From Alphaproteobacteria bacterium (GTDB lineage: Bacteria > Pseudomonadota > Alphaproteobacteria > Geminicoccales > Geminicoccaceae), in assembly GCA_027045875.1 (NCBI GenBank), contig JALUAG010000054.1:1-52367 (forward strand): DNA of 52,367 bases, given 5' to 3'. The notes below the pieces were generated by a model. The model made no database searches and had not been told where the DNA came from. It was given only the letters and a program-made list of their open reading frames with translations. The translations under genes were made by a program, and so were the position numbers. Within the stretch, counting starts at the first letter, position 1. Every line of letters starts with the position of its first letter. Positions 1 through 8,433 of this stretch are shown piece by piece.

Positions 1-939
1 GGCGGGGGGCACGGAGCGCGGCCGGAGGCGGGCGAGGGCGAGGGGAGCGAAGCCGGCCGGGGCCTCGAGGCCGCGGTTCGGGGCGATGCCGAAGGGACCG
101 GTGCGGGCGGCGACCGGCGTCGCGAAGCTGGGGCCGCCGGCCGAGGGTGCGAAACGGGCGAGGTCGCGGGCGAGCCGCACGATCCGACGCTGCCCGTCGC
201 GCGCTCCGCGCGCGGCGTCCAGCCTGCGGACGAGCTCGGTCCGTCGCGGCACCAGGCGGGCGAGCCGGTGATCGAGCATCACCCGCTTTCCGAGGAGGGC
301 GAGGCGGGAATCTTCGAGGCGGCTGCGGGTCATCGACAGGGAGGCCCGGGCTCGCGCGAGCTCGCGCCGACGCTCCTCGAGGCGGGCGAGGTCCGGGGTC
401 GCGCCGTCGTCCGCCCGCAGGAGGCCGCGCAGGAGCAGCCGCAGCCGTGCCGGCGGCGGGGTGCCGGATCCGCTCTCGTGCCGCAGACGGGCGAGCAGCG
501 CGCGGGCCGCCCGCTCCCGCTCCAGACGCATCCGCTGGTCCCGCTCGCGACCCGCCGCCAGCTCGGCCGCGAGCCGGGCGGAACGCTGCGCCAGGGTGGC
601 GAGATCGCGACGGAGCCCTTCGAGGCGGCGGTCGAGCCGCCGGACCCGCCGGTCGAGCCCCTCCCGCTCCCGCTCCAGCGCGAGGCGGCGGCCATCGAGC
701 CGTGCGAGGCTCGCCGTGACCTGGGCGGCGCGCACCTCGAGGATGCGGGCGAGGGCACCGACGTCGCCGGGCGGCTCGGCGGGCTCCGCACCGGCGTAGG
801 GGCGGCCGGCGGCCGCTCCCGACCACAGCATCCACAGCAACAGCGGAAGGAGGACCAGGGGCGGAAGGCCCGGGCCCGTGCGTGATCCGCGGCGGACACC
901 GGCGGCCGGCGGCGGATGTGATTTCAGACGGACCCGCAT
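1..939 (-). CDS. Exported coiled-coil protein, EnvC-like, C-terminus off the window
   Basis: The frame is open from the ATG at 939 to the left edge (313 codons). It is not the longest frame here, but it alone gives sensible protein: a basic N-terminus, a hydrophobic segment at about residues 28-40, then about 200 residues of Arg/Glu/Leu heptad-rich coiled coil. This is the architecture of EnvC-type murein hydrolase activators, which carry a C-terminal LytM/M23 domain and activate septal amidases in the periplasm. The end of the visible part (FATPVAARTGPFG) may be the entry to that domain, but the domain itself is not visible, so EnvC is an inference from architecture. Any exported coiled-coil protein is an alternative. 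It lies 114 nt downstream of, and co-directional with, the unknown gene at 1054-1473. Confidence 0.5.
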   Translation of the reverse strand, partial: MRVRLKSHPPPAAGVRRGSRTGPGLPPLVLLPLLLWMLWSGAAAGRPYAGAEPAEPPGDVGALARILEVRAAQVTASLARLDGRRLALEREREGLDRRVRRLDRRLEGLRRDLATLAQRSARLAAELAAGRERDQRMRLERERAARALLARLRHESGSGTPPPARLRLLLRGLLRADDGATPDLARLEERRRELARARASLSMTRSRLEDSRLALLGKRVMLDHRLARLVPRRTELVRRLDAARGARDGQRRIVRLARDLARFAPSAGGPSFATPVAARTGPFGIAPNRGLEAPAGFAPLALARLRPRSVPPA

Positions 940-1053
940 CCGCGGCGCTCCGCGGGCATGGGCGCGGCGGCGACCGCAGCCGGCGGCCGTAGCCGGGGCG
1001 GATGTCCGGATGGTGGAGGCGATCGTCGGAACCGGGCGAGCGTCGCGAGCCGC

Positions 1054-1473
1054 TCACGCATCGTCGGCGGTCGTGTGCACGATCTCCAGCCGCAGGTCCG
1101 GCGGATAATAGAGCACCACGCCCCCGGCGAAGCGGACGTAGCGGCAGCCGGAGACGTTCTCGCCGCCGGCGGTGATGTGGGGAACGGCGCGCCCGGTCTC
1201 GACCACCCCTTGGGCGGTCACCAGCACCACCGAACGTTCGCTGCCACCGGTACGCAGCACGATCTCCCCGGCATCGTCGGCCGCCAGCTCTTCGAGACGA
1301 AGGAGGACCACGCCTTCGAGGGCGCCCGTCGTCTCCTCGGACGGCAGTTCCGAAGCGATCTTGCGGGCCAGGGTTTCGAGCAGCCGGTCGGCGCCCCGCG
1401 GCGCCGACGGGTCCCCGCCCCTGCGCGCGGCCGATCCCAGGTGATCAACGAGGCGTACCACAGCCGACATCAT
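1054..1473 (-). CDS. Small protein of unknown function
   Basis: Encodes 139 residues, starting at one of two adjacent ATGs (1473 or 1470). A GGGGAG ribosome site at 1477-1482 favours the second Met (6 nt spacing). I recognise no family. The N-terminal 45 residues are charged and helical. The C-terminal half (about residues 55-135) alternates hydrophobic and polar residues as in a beta-rich fold (GVVLLRLEEL, SVVLVTAQGV, RYVRFAGGVVLYY). There is no signal peptide or membrane segment, so it is probably cytoplasmic. It lies 223 nt downstream of the TolC-like gene on the same strand and could be co-transcribed with it. Codon usage matches the neighbours, which supports a real gene. Confidence 0.6.
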   Translation of the reverse strand: MMSAVVRLVDHLGSAARRGGDPSAPRGADRLLETLARKIASELPSEETTGALEGVVLLRLEELAADDAGEIVLRTGGSERSVVLVTAQGVVETGRAVPHITAGGENVSGCRYVRFAGGVVLYYPPDLRLEIVHTTADDA

Positions 1474-1696
1474 CCACTCCCCGACGCCCCCGGGACCAAG
1501 GCCCGTGACGTCTCCGCGAGGTTGCGCCACGGGTCAGGGAGTAACAGCGTTAGGTTAACGAATGCTGAACGTCGGCCGGCCCCCGGCCGTCGGAGCGTAC
1601 CCCGGCGCGAGGCCAAGGGCCGGCTTCCGAGGTCACGGAGCGAAGGGGCCGGCATCGACACATGCCGCCCCCCGGAAGGAAGGGGGCGCTATCGGT

Positions 1697-3478
1697 TCAG
1701 TCGCGGCTGCCGAACAGCGATCGCAGGAAGGCGTCGAAGCTTTCGTAGCTGGGCGGCGAGTCCACGGTCTGCCCGCGAGCCGCCGGCTCGACGGCCGGCG
1801 CCGGGGCGCCGGCAGTCGATGTTTGCGGCCCCGCCGCCGGTTCCACCGCCGCCGCACCGGCGGTCCCGCCCCCGGCCACCGATTGCCAGAAGGCGGCGAA
1901 GCTCGAGTACCGGGGCACCGCGTCGCCGCCGGCCGCGGCGCTGTCCTGCCCGGGCCGGACCGGCTCCTCGGGCGGCCGGCCGACGTGCGGCGTGATGTCG
2001 GCATCCTCCGCGGGCGGCGCCCCTTCGAGCGGGTCGACGAGCGGCTGCGGGCTCATCGCCGGATCGACGAGCGGCTGCGACTTCTCCTTGATCCGTTCGG
2101 GGGTCGGTTCGTCGGCCGGCCGGCGTTCGATGTCGAGGGTCTCGCGCGGTGGGGCCACGTCCAGACTGGCGAGCAGATCGCCGGTCACCGCCAGCAGCCG
2201 GTAGGCGGCGAAGCGCTCGGTGTACTCCGCCGTGGTCAGCGCGACGCGGGCGAGGAACAGTTCGTTCTCGGCATCCAGCAGGTCGAGCAGGCTGCGCTGG
2301 CCGATCTCGAACTGGGAGGCGTAGGCGTCGCGGGTGCGCCGCTGCGCCTCGGCCTTGCTGCGCAGGGCCACGGTACGCGCCCGCGCGGTCTCGAGGGCAC
2401 TGAAGGACACCCGGGCCTGCTCCTCGGCCTCGCGCCGCTTCTTGGCGAGCCTCGCCCGCGCCTCGTTGAGGCGGTGGAAGGCCTCCCGCTCGCGGGCGAT
2501 GTCGGCGCCGCCCCGGAACAGGTTGTAGCGCAGTACGAGGAGCGCCGACTGCTGGTCGGTGGTCATGGCGACCCCGTTGGCATGGTCGGCCACCCGGGCG
2601 CTGAGCTCGGCGTCGAGACGGGGATAGTAACCGGCCCGGGCCTTCTTGAGCTCGGCGGCGGCCACGTCCACGTCCACCGCGGCGATCAGCACCGAAGGGT
2701 TGGACACCGACGCCCGCCCGGCCGCCTCTTCGGTGGTCTTCGGCAGAGCGGCGGTCGGCGCCTTGCCGAGGACGAGGTTCTCGGCCTTGATGCCGGCCAC
2801 CCGCTCGTAGGCCGCCTCCGCCTCCGCGAGCCGGCCGCGGGCGGTGGCGAGATTGGCCCTGGCATCGGCCAGCCGCGCCTCGGTCTGGCGCACATCGGCG
2901 ATGTCGCCACGGCCTTCCCGCTCGAGCCGCCGCACCTGGCCGAGGATGCGCTCGTGCTGGGCCACGTTTTCCTCGTTGAGCTCGACGATCCGGGTCCGGC
3001 GCAGCACCTCGAGATGGGCTTCGACGGCGTCGAGGGCGACGAACTCGGCCGTCTCCTCGACCCGCCGTGCGGCGCTGTCCACTCGTGCCCGCTGGCGCTC
3101 GATCTCACCCTGGGTCTCGAAACCGTCGAACAGCAGCTGCGAGATCCGCAGTTCCGCTTCGGAACGGAACAGCAGTTCGCTGTCGTCGCCGCTCAGCGGG
3201 TCCTTGGTGTTGGCGTTGTGGGAACGCTCCGGACCGGCGGCCGCGCGGAGGTCCACCGAGGGCAGCCAACGCGCCCGCGCCTGGCGCAGCTCCTGGTCCA
3301 CCGCCCGCCGGTCGGCCCGGACCTCCTCGAGTTCGGGATTGGTCGCGATCGCCGCCCGCACCGTGTCCACGATCGAGCCTGCCTCGGCCGTCGCGTAGGT
3401 GGCGAGAATCGCCGCCGACGCCAGCAGCGGGGGAACCAGCCACCGAAGCGGTACCGCCAAACCGGATTTCTTGCCCAT
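1697..3478 (-). CDS. TolC-family outer-membrane protein of a type I secretion system, with a long repeat-containing tail
   Basis: The ATG at 3478 gives 593 residues beginning MGKKSGLAVPLRWLVPP, a clear Sec signal peptide ending near TAEAGS. An upstream start at 3574 would add 32 residues that spoil the signal, so I prefer 3478. The body has the two-fold repeated alpha-helical/beta-barrel pattern of TolC proteins: ATNPELEEVRADRR, QLLFDGFET and, in the second half, RYNLFRGG and FEIGQRSLLDLLDAENELF. TolC forms the outer-membrane exit duct for an inner-membrane ABC exporter and HlyD adaptor, both encoded divergently at 3716-7346. After the barrel (about residue 435) comes a roughly 150-residue Pro/Ala/Glu-rich tail with two copies of QPLVDP and two related motifs, SSFAAFWQSV and ESFDAFLRSL, the latter close to the C-terminus. 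Ordinary TolC proteins lack this tail. Confidence 0.9.
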   Translation of the reverse strand: MGKKSGLAVPLRWLVPPLLASAAILATYATAEAGSIVDTVRAAIATNPELEEVRADRRAVDQELRQARARWLPSVDLRAAAGPERSHNANTKDPLSGDDSELLFRSEAELRISQLLFDGFETQGEIERQRARVDSAARRVEETAEFVALDAVEAHLEVLRRTRIVELNEENVAQHERILGQVRRLEREGRGDIADVRQTEARLADARANLATARGRLAEAEAAYERVAGIKAENLVLGKAPTAALPKTTEEAAGRASVSNPSVLIAAVDVDVAAAELKKARAGYYPRLDAELSARVADHANGVAMTTDQQSALLVLRYNLFRGGADIAREREAFHRLNEARARLAKKRREAEEQARVSFSALETARARTVALRSKAEAQRRTRDAYASQFEIGQRSLLDLLDAENELFLARVALTTAEYTERFAAYRLLAVTGDLLASLDVAPPRETLDIERRPADEPTPERIKEKSQPLVDPAMSPQPLVDPLEGAPPAEDADITPHVGRPPEEPVRPGQDSAAAGGDAVPRYSSFAAFWQSVAGGGTAGAAAVEPAAGPQTSTAGAPAPAVEPAARGQTVDSPPSYESFDAFLRSLFGSRD

Positions 3479-3715
3479 CTTCCCGTCCGTCAGTTGCGAG
3501 AGGAGGCCGGAATACGCTCGGGAGACCCTCGGAAAAGCAGGATCGCTGATATCTCCTGCGTCTGACAGCGTCAACGGCGCTCACCCGGAGGGGCCCGCCG
3601 GATACCGGACTGTGTTGTTTTTTTGCTGCGGCGGGGGCGGCGCTTGTCCTCGCCGCTTCCTCAATGCAAGATTATTAACGATTATCGGCCATAAGAAGCG
3701 ACCGTCGCGTGGCGA
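3479..3715. promoter_or_regulatory. Divergent promoter region between tolC-like gene and type I exporter operon
   Basis: This 237-nt gap between two divergent genes is the only stretch nearby with a marked AT-rich island: a run of seven T at about 3618-3624 and an AT-rich segment at about 3660-3698 containing ATTATTAACGATTATC. Promoters for both directions most likely lie here. I could not fix -35/-10 boxes with confidence. Confidence 0.4.
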
Positions 3716-6010
3716 GTGAACCGTCGCGCGGGAACGGCTGGCTGGAGCGGTGAGTTGGACGACGCGAGGGCGAGAGACGCGCTGACGAGGGAACGGGCGG
3801 AACCCACACCGGCGGCCGGGGGAACGGCCCGCGGGGCCCCGACCGCGGAGGCCCGGGCGGCGGACGGCGGGCCCGCTCCGATCGCGCCGCCGGAACCGCC
3901 ACGCGATCCGCTGGCGGAAAGCCTCGCCCTCCTCGCGGGTCTCCTGGAACGGCCGGTGTCGCCCATCGCCCTGACCGCGGGCCTGCCGCTGGTCGAAGGG
4001 CGGCTGACCCCGGCGCTCGCGGTCCGCGCCGCGGCACGGGCGGGGCTGGCGGCGCGGCTGGTGCGCCGCTCGCTCGTCGAACTCTGCGAGATGCTGGTGC
4101 CCTGCGTGATTCTGCTGGCGGGCGGCGAAGCCTGTGTCCTGCTGGGACGTACCGCAGACGGGCGGTTCCGGGTGGCGCTGCCCGACGCCGGTGGCGGCGA
4201 GAGCCCGATCGAGGCCGGACGGCTGGAGGCCCGCTATCTCGGCCATGCGCTGGTCGCCCGACCCCGGGTCGGCGCCGATCCGCACGATCCCGAGCCGATC
4301 GAGGATACCGGCGGCCACTGGTTCTGGTCGGTGCTGCTGCGGCAATGGCCGGTCTACGGCGAGGTGGCACTGGCGGCGCTGCTGATCAATCTGTTCGCCC
4401 TGGCGAGCCCGCTCTTCATCATGAACGTCTACGACCGGGTGGTGCCCAACCAGGCGATCGAGACCCTGTGGGTGCTGGCGATCGGCGTGGTGACGGTGTT
4501 CGGATTCGACTTCCTGCTGCGCACCCTGCGCGGCTATTTCGTCGACGCCGCCGGCAAGGTGGCGGACATCCGCCTCGCCTCGCGCATCTTCGAGCACGTG
4601 CTGGGCATCCGCATGGCCAGCCGGCCCGGCTCCTCCGGCGTCTTCGCGAATTACCTGCGCGAGTTCGAATCGCTGCGCGACTTCTTCGCCTCGGCCTCGA
4701 TCACGGCGCTCATCGACCTCCCCTTCATCTTCTTCTTCATCGCCATCATCTGGCTGATCGGCGGGCCGGTGGCGATCGTGCCGGCGGTGGCGGTGCCGCT
4801 CGTGCTGGCGATCGGCCTCCTGGTCCAGCTGCCGCTCAACCGGGTGGTGCGCCGGACCTTCGCCGAGGCGGCGCAAAAGCACGGCATCCTCGTGGAGGCC
4901 ATCAACGGCCTCGAGACGGTCAAGGCGACCGGCGCCGAGGGGCGGGTGCAGCGGGACTGGGAACGCTACGTCGCCGCCGCCGCCACCTCGGGTGCGCGCG
5001 CCCGGCTGCTGTCGGCGATCACCGTGAATTCGGCGGCGCTGGCCGCCAACATGACCACCGCCGGGGTGATGGTGGTGGGCGTCTATCTGATCGCCGAGGG
5101 ACGACTCACGGTCGGCGCCCTCGTCGCCTGTACCATCATCGCCGGCCGGGCGATGGCGCCGCTCGGCCAGGTGGCCGGGGTGCTGGCGCGTTTCCACCAG
5201 GCGCGCACCGCCTACGAGACGCTGAGCCGGGTCATGCGGCTGCCGACGGAGCGACCGCCCGGGAAACGGTTCGTGCACCGGCCGGTACTGGACGGGGCGA
5301 TCGAGTTCAAGCAGGTGTCCTTCACCTACCCGGGGCAGAAGCTGCCGGCCCTGGACGGGGTCTCCTTCCGCATCGCACCGGGCGAAAAGGTGGGGCTGAT
5401 CGGCCGGGTGGGCTCCGGCAAGACCACCGTCGAGAAGCTGATCCTCGGGCTCTACGAGCCGCAGCAGGGGTCGGTGCTGATCGACGGCATCGACATCCGC
5501 CAGATCGATCCCGCCGACCTGCGCCGCAACATCGGCGCGGTGCTGCAGGACGTCTGCCTGTTCCGCGGCACGCTCCGCGACAACGTCACCCTCGGTGCCA
5601 GCTTCGTCGACGATGCGGCGGTCATCCGCGCCGCCCGCTTAGCCGGAGTGGACGGATTCGCCAATCGCCATCCGCTGGGCTACGACATGCCGATCGGCGA
5701 ACGCGGCGAGGCCCTTTCGGGTGGCCAGCGGCAGGCGGTGGCCCTCGCCCGGGCGCTTCTCCTCGACCCGCCCCTTCTCCTCCTGGACGAACCCACGAGT
5801 GCCATGGACACCCTGGCCGAGGAGGAGATCAAGAAACGCCTCGCACATGTGCTGCGCGGCAAGACCCTGCTGCTGGTGACACACCGCGGGTCGCTCCTGA
5901 GCCTCGTCGAGCGGCTGATCGTGATGGACGCCGGCCGGGTGGTGGCCGACGGGCCGCGGGACGAGGTGCTGGAGGCGCTGGCCAAGGGCCGTATCCGGAG
6001 GGCCTCCTGA
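3716..6010 (+). CDS. Type I secretion ABC transporter/permease, LapB-type with degenerate C39-like domain
   Basis: A GTG start gives 764 residues. Residues 1-60 are low-complexity. About 62-170 form a C39-peptidase-like domain that lacks the catalytic Cys region, so it should bind rather than cleave substrate, as in LapB/RTX exporters. About 205-470 are the ABC membrane domain with several hydrophobic helices. The C-terminal third is the nucleotide-binding domain: Walker A GRVGSGKTT (about 563-571), signature LSGGQRQ (about 667), Walker [13 protein letters not shown] (about 687) and the H-loop VTHR. It powers export of a protein substrate straight through the envelope, together with the HlyD adaptor encoded 1 nt downstream and the divergent TolC. 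No RTX-type substrate gene is in the window. The start is uncertain because the first 60 residues are poorly conserved sequence. Confidence 0.93.
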   Translation: MNRRAGTAGWSGELDDARARDALTRERAEPTPAAGGTARGAPTAEARAADGGPAPIAPPEPPRDPLAESLALLAGLLERPVSPIALTAGLPLVEGRLTPALAVRAAARAGLAARLVRRSLVELCEMLVPCVILLAGGEACVLLGRTADGRFRVALPDAGGGESPIEAGRLEARYLGHALVARPRVGADPHDPEPIEDTGGHWFWSVLLRQWPVYGEVALAALLINLFALASPLFIMNVYDRVVPNQAIETLWVLAIGVVTVFGFDFLLRTLRGYFVDAAGKVADIRLASRIFEHVLGIRMASRPGSSGVFANYLREFESLRDFFASASITALIDLPFIFFFIAIIWLIGGPVAIVPAVAVPLVLAIGLLVQLPLNRVVRRTFAEAAQKHGILVEAINGLETVKATGAEGRVQRDWERYVAAAATSGARARLLSAITVNSAALAANMTTAGVMVVGVYLIAEGRLTVGALVACTIIAGRAMAPLGQVAGVLARFHQARTAYETLSRVMRLPTERPPGKRFVHRPVLDGAIEFKQVSFTYPGQKLPALDGVSFRIAPGEKVGLIGRVGSGKTTVEKLILGLYEPQQGSVLIDGIDIRQIDPADLRRNIGAVLQDVCLFRGTLRDNVTLGASFVDDAAVIRAARLAGVDGFANRHPLGYDMPIGERGEALSGGQRQAVALARALLLDPPLLLLDEPTSAMDTLAEEEIKKRLAHVLRGKTLLLVTHRGSLLSLVERLIVMDAGRVVADGPRDEVLEALAKGRIRRAS

Positions 6011-6011
6011 G

Positions 6012-7346
6012 ATGCGGTGGCGGGCGGTTCGACCCGGTTCGGCGCCCGGATGGCCGGCGGGTGCGCTCGTGGACCCCGAGGACCTGCGGCCGCGCGGGCT
6101 CGCTCATGTGCTGCTCTTCACCATCGCCGTCTTCTTCGTGGTGTTCCTCGCCTGGGCCTCCTGGGCCAGTCTCGAGGAGGTGACGCGCGGCACCGGCCGC
6201 GTCATTCCCTCGCGCCAGGTGCAGGTGGTGCAGCATCTCGAAGGTGGCATCGTCTCCGAGATCCTGGTCGCCGAAGGCGATACCGTCGAGGAAGGCCAGG
6301 TGCTGATGCGCATCGACAATGTCCGCGCCGCCAGCGACTATCGCGAGAAGCGGGCACGCTATCTCGGCGTACTGGCGGCGATCGCCCGCCTCGAGGCGGA
6401 GATCGAGGAGACCGCGATCGAGTTCCCGCCCGAGGTGCTGGCGGAGGCGCGGGAGGTGGCGGAAAGCGAGATCGCGCTCTTCAACTCGCGCCAGGAGAAG
6501 CTGCAGACCGATCTCGAGATCCTGCGCCGGCAGGCCGAGCAGCGGGAGCGGGAGCTGGCCGAACTCGAGAGCCGGCTCGCCCAGGCCCGGGAGTCCTACC
6601 GTCTGGTCCGGGAGGAACTCGAGCTCACCCGGCGCCTCGCCAAGCAGCGGCTGGTTTCCAAGACCGAGCTCCTCCGCCTCGAACGCCAGGCCAACGACCT
6701 CAAGGGCGAGATCGAACAGACGCGCCTCGCCGTCGAGCGCGTGCGGAGCAGCGTCCGCGAGGCCTACCAACGCATCGAAAACGCCTTTTCCAAGTTCCGT
6801 TCGGACGCGCTGCGCGAGCTCAGCGCGCTGCAGAGCGAGCTCGCCGGTCTCGAGCAGATCGTGCTGGCCGGCGAGGACCGGGTGCGGCGCACCGAACTGC
6901 GTTCGCCGGTGCGCGGCATCGTCAAGAAGATCTACGTCAACACCCGGGGCGGGGTGGTGGCGCCGGGCGAACGCCTGATCGAGGTGGTGCCGCTCGAGGA
7001 CACGCTGCTGATCGAGGCCAACATCCGCCCCACCGACATCGCCTTCATCCGGCCCGGACAGCAGGCGACGGTCAAGATCACCGCCTACGATTTCTCGATC
7101 TACGGCGGTCTCGAGGGGCGGGTGGAGCACATCTCGGCCGACACCATCACCAACGACAAGGGCGAGAGCTTCTACCTCATCCGGGTGCGGACCGACCGCA
7201 ACTATCTGGGAAGCGAGGAGAAACCCCTCGCCATCATTCCCGGCATGACGGCCGAGGTGGACATCCTCACCGGGCGCAAGACGGTCCTCGACTATCTGCT
7301 GAAGCCGGTGCTCAAGGCCCGCTACAACGCCCTGCGCGAGCGCTGA
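6012..7346 (+). CDS. HlyD-family periplasmic adaptor of the type I secretion system
   Basis: Encodes 444 residues beginning 1 nt after the exporter stop, so it is translationally coupled. A cytoplasmic N-terminus is followed by one membrane anchor (about residues 32-52). Next come a first half-lipoyl motif (QVVQHLEGGIVSEILVAEGD), a long coiled-coil hairpin (about 110-290) rich in Glu/Arg/Leu heptads, the second lipoyl half (TELRSPVRGIVKKIYVNTRGG), and the C-terminal beta-barrel signature ending in IPGMTAEVDILTGRKTVLDYLLKPV. This last motif is typical of type I secretion adaptors of the HlyD/LapC/PrtE group rather than RND pumps. It bridges the ABC exporter and TolC. The downstream gene is convergent, with a possible shared hairpin at 7347-7373. 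Confidence 0.95.
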   Translation: MRWRAVRPGSAPGWPAGALVDPEDLRPRGLAHVLLFTIAVFFVVFLAWASWASLEEVTRGTGRVIPSRQVQVVQHLEGGIVSEILVAEGDTVEEGQVLMRIDNVRAASDYREKRARYLGVLAAIARLEAEIEETAIEFPPEVLAEAREVAESEIALFNSRQEKLQTDLEILRRQAEQRERELAELESRLAQARESYRLVREELELTRRLAKQRLVSKTELLRLERQANDLKGEIEQTRLAVERVRSSVREAYQRIENAFSKFRSDALRELSALQSELAGLEQIVLAGEDRVRRTELRSPVRGIVKKIYVNTRGGVVAPGERLIEVVPLEDTLLIEANIRPTDIAFIRPGQQATVKITAYDFSIYGGLEGRVEHISADTITNDKGESFYLIRVRTDRNYLGSEEKPLAIIPGMTAEVDILTGRKTVLDYLLKPVLKARYNALRER

Positions 7347-7373
7347 GGCCCGAGGCGCGTCACCTCACGGGCC
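7347..7373. terminator. Possible bidirectional terminator hairpin
   Basis: GGCCCG (7347-7352) can pair with CGGGCC (7368-7373), with an additional AGG/CCT pairing inside. It sits at the junction of two convergent genes, the HlyD adaptor and the quinone oxidoreductase, overlapping the latter's stop region. There is no T-run, so efficiency is uncertain. Confidence 0.3.
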
Positions 7374-8366
7374 GACCGACCCCGGCCCGGGATCGACGGC
7401 GAGCACGAGCTTGCCGCCCGCGCGGCGCTGCGCGAGCCGGGCGAGGGCCTCGGCGGCCCGCTCGAACGGCAGCACTTCCGGCATCGGCGGACGGATGATT
7501 CCCTTGCCGAGCCAGTCGAGCAGCACCCGGAACCCGGCCCGCAGCCGTTCCGGATCGCGTTTCCGGTAGCTGCCCCAGTAGACGCCGATGGCGGCCGCGT
7601 TCTTGACCAGCAGATGGTTGGCCGGAATACGCGGGATCTCGCCGGAGGCGAAGCCGACGAGCAGGATGCGTCCCTCCCAGGCCACCGTGCGCCGGCAGAC
7701 CTCGAACATCGCCCCGCCCACGGGATCGAAGGCCACGTCCACCCCCTGGCCGCCGGTGAGGGCGCGGATGCGCGCCACGAGCTCGGGATCCTCGCTGTCC
7801 AGCACCTCGGAGGCGCCCTGCTCCAGGATGCGGGCGCGGGCGGCATCGCCGCGGGCGGTGGCTATGACCCGCGCGCCCAGCGCGCGTCCACAGGCGACGG
7901 CGGCGAGACCCGTGCCGCCCGAGGCGCCGTGGACGAGCAGCGTCTCCCCCGCCGACAGGCCGGCCCGCCACACGAGCGCCCCGTAGGCGGTGCCGAAGGT
8001 GATGGGAAAGCCGGCGGCCAGATACGGATCGACCCCTTCGGGCAGGGCGACCACGTCGTCGACACGGGCGATCGCGTATTCGGCGAAGGCGCCGTGATCG
8101 ACCACCGCCATCACCGGCCTCCCGCGCGCGAGCCCGTCGACGGCGGCCCCGCAGGCATCCACCGTACCCGCCAGTTCCATGCCGGGCACGAAGGGCAGGG
8201 CCGGCCGCTCCTGATAGCGCCCCCGGGTCATCAGCACATCGGCGAAATTGACGCCGGCCGCCCGGACGCGGATACGGACCTGGCAGGCCCCGGGACGGGG
8301 CAGCTCGCGCTCCGCGACGGCGAGGGCGTCGGGACCTTCGAGCTCACGGCACAGGATGGCGCGCAC
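7365..8366 (-). CDS. NADPH:quinone oxidoreductase, zinc-independent MDR family
   Basis: Encodes 333 residues starting ATG at 8366. It has the GroES-like N-terminal fold (RVRAAGVNFADVLMTRGRYQ, PFVPGMELAGTV) and a Rossmann nucleotide-binding segment LVHGASGGTGLAAVACGRALGARVIATA (abbreviated motif HGASGGTG near residue 145), followed by FDPVGG. The Cys/His zinc ligands of alcohol dehydrogenases are absent, which places it with the quinone oxidoreductase/QOR-like branch. Members reduce quinones or enones with NADPH in the cytoplasm, and the true substrate cannot be read from sequence. It is divergent from the RNA methyltransferase gene, with 64 nt between the two proposed starts. Confidence 0.9.
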   Translation of the reverse strand: MRAILCRELEGPDALAVAERELPRPGACQVRIRVRAAGVNFADVLMTRGRYQERPALPFVPGMELAGTVDACGAAVDGLARGRPVMAVVDHGAFAEYAIARVDDVVALPEGVDPYLAAGFPITFGTAYGALVWRAGLSAGETLLVHGASGGTGLAAVACGRALGARVIATARGDAARARILEQGASEVLDSEDPELVARIRALTGGQGVDVAFDPVGGAMFEVCRRTVAWEGRILLVGFASGEIPRIPANHLLVKNAAAIGVYWGSYRKRDPERLRAGFRVLLDWLGKGIIRPPMPEVLPFERAAEALARLAQRRAGGKLVLAVDPGPGSVGP

Positions 8367-8418
8367 GATCCGGGCTCACCATATGGCGGGGGGCGGTCTC
8401 CCCGGGCCGCGCCATGAC

Positions 8419-8433
8419 GGAGGACGGCGATTG
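8419..8433 (+). promoter_or_regulatory. Ribosome-binding site and TTG start of the TrmH-family gene
   Basis: GGAGGA at 8419-8424 is followed after 6 nt by TTG at 8431. No ATG or GTG in this frame has comparable spacing: the ATGs at 8356 and 8383 lack a ribosome site, and their extra residues resemble no part of the family. This decides a TTG start. Confidence 0.7.

Noticed and set aside
330-899. Ser/Arg/Pro-rich 189-codon minus-strand frame at the left end
   Set aside because: It is out of frame with the coiled-coil protein that has a signal segment and heptad pattern. Composition is that of a shadow.
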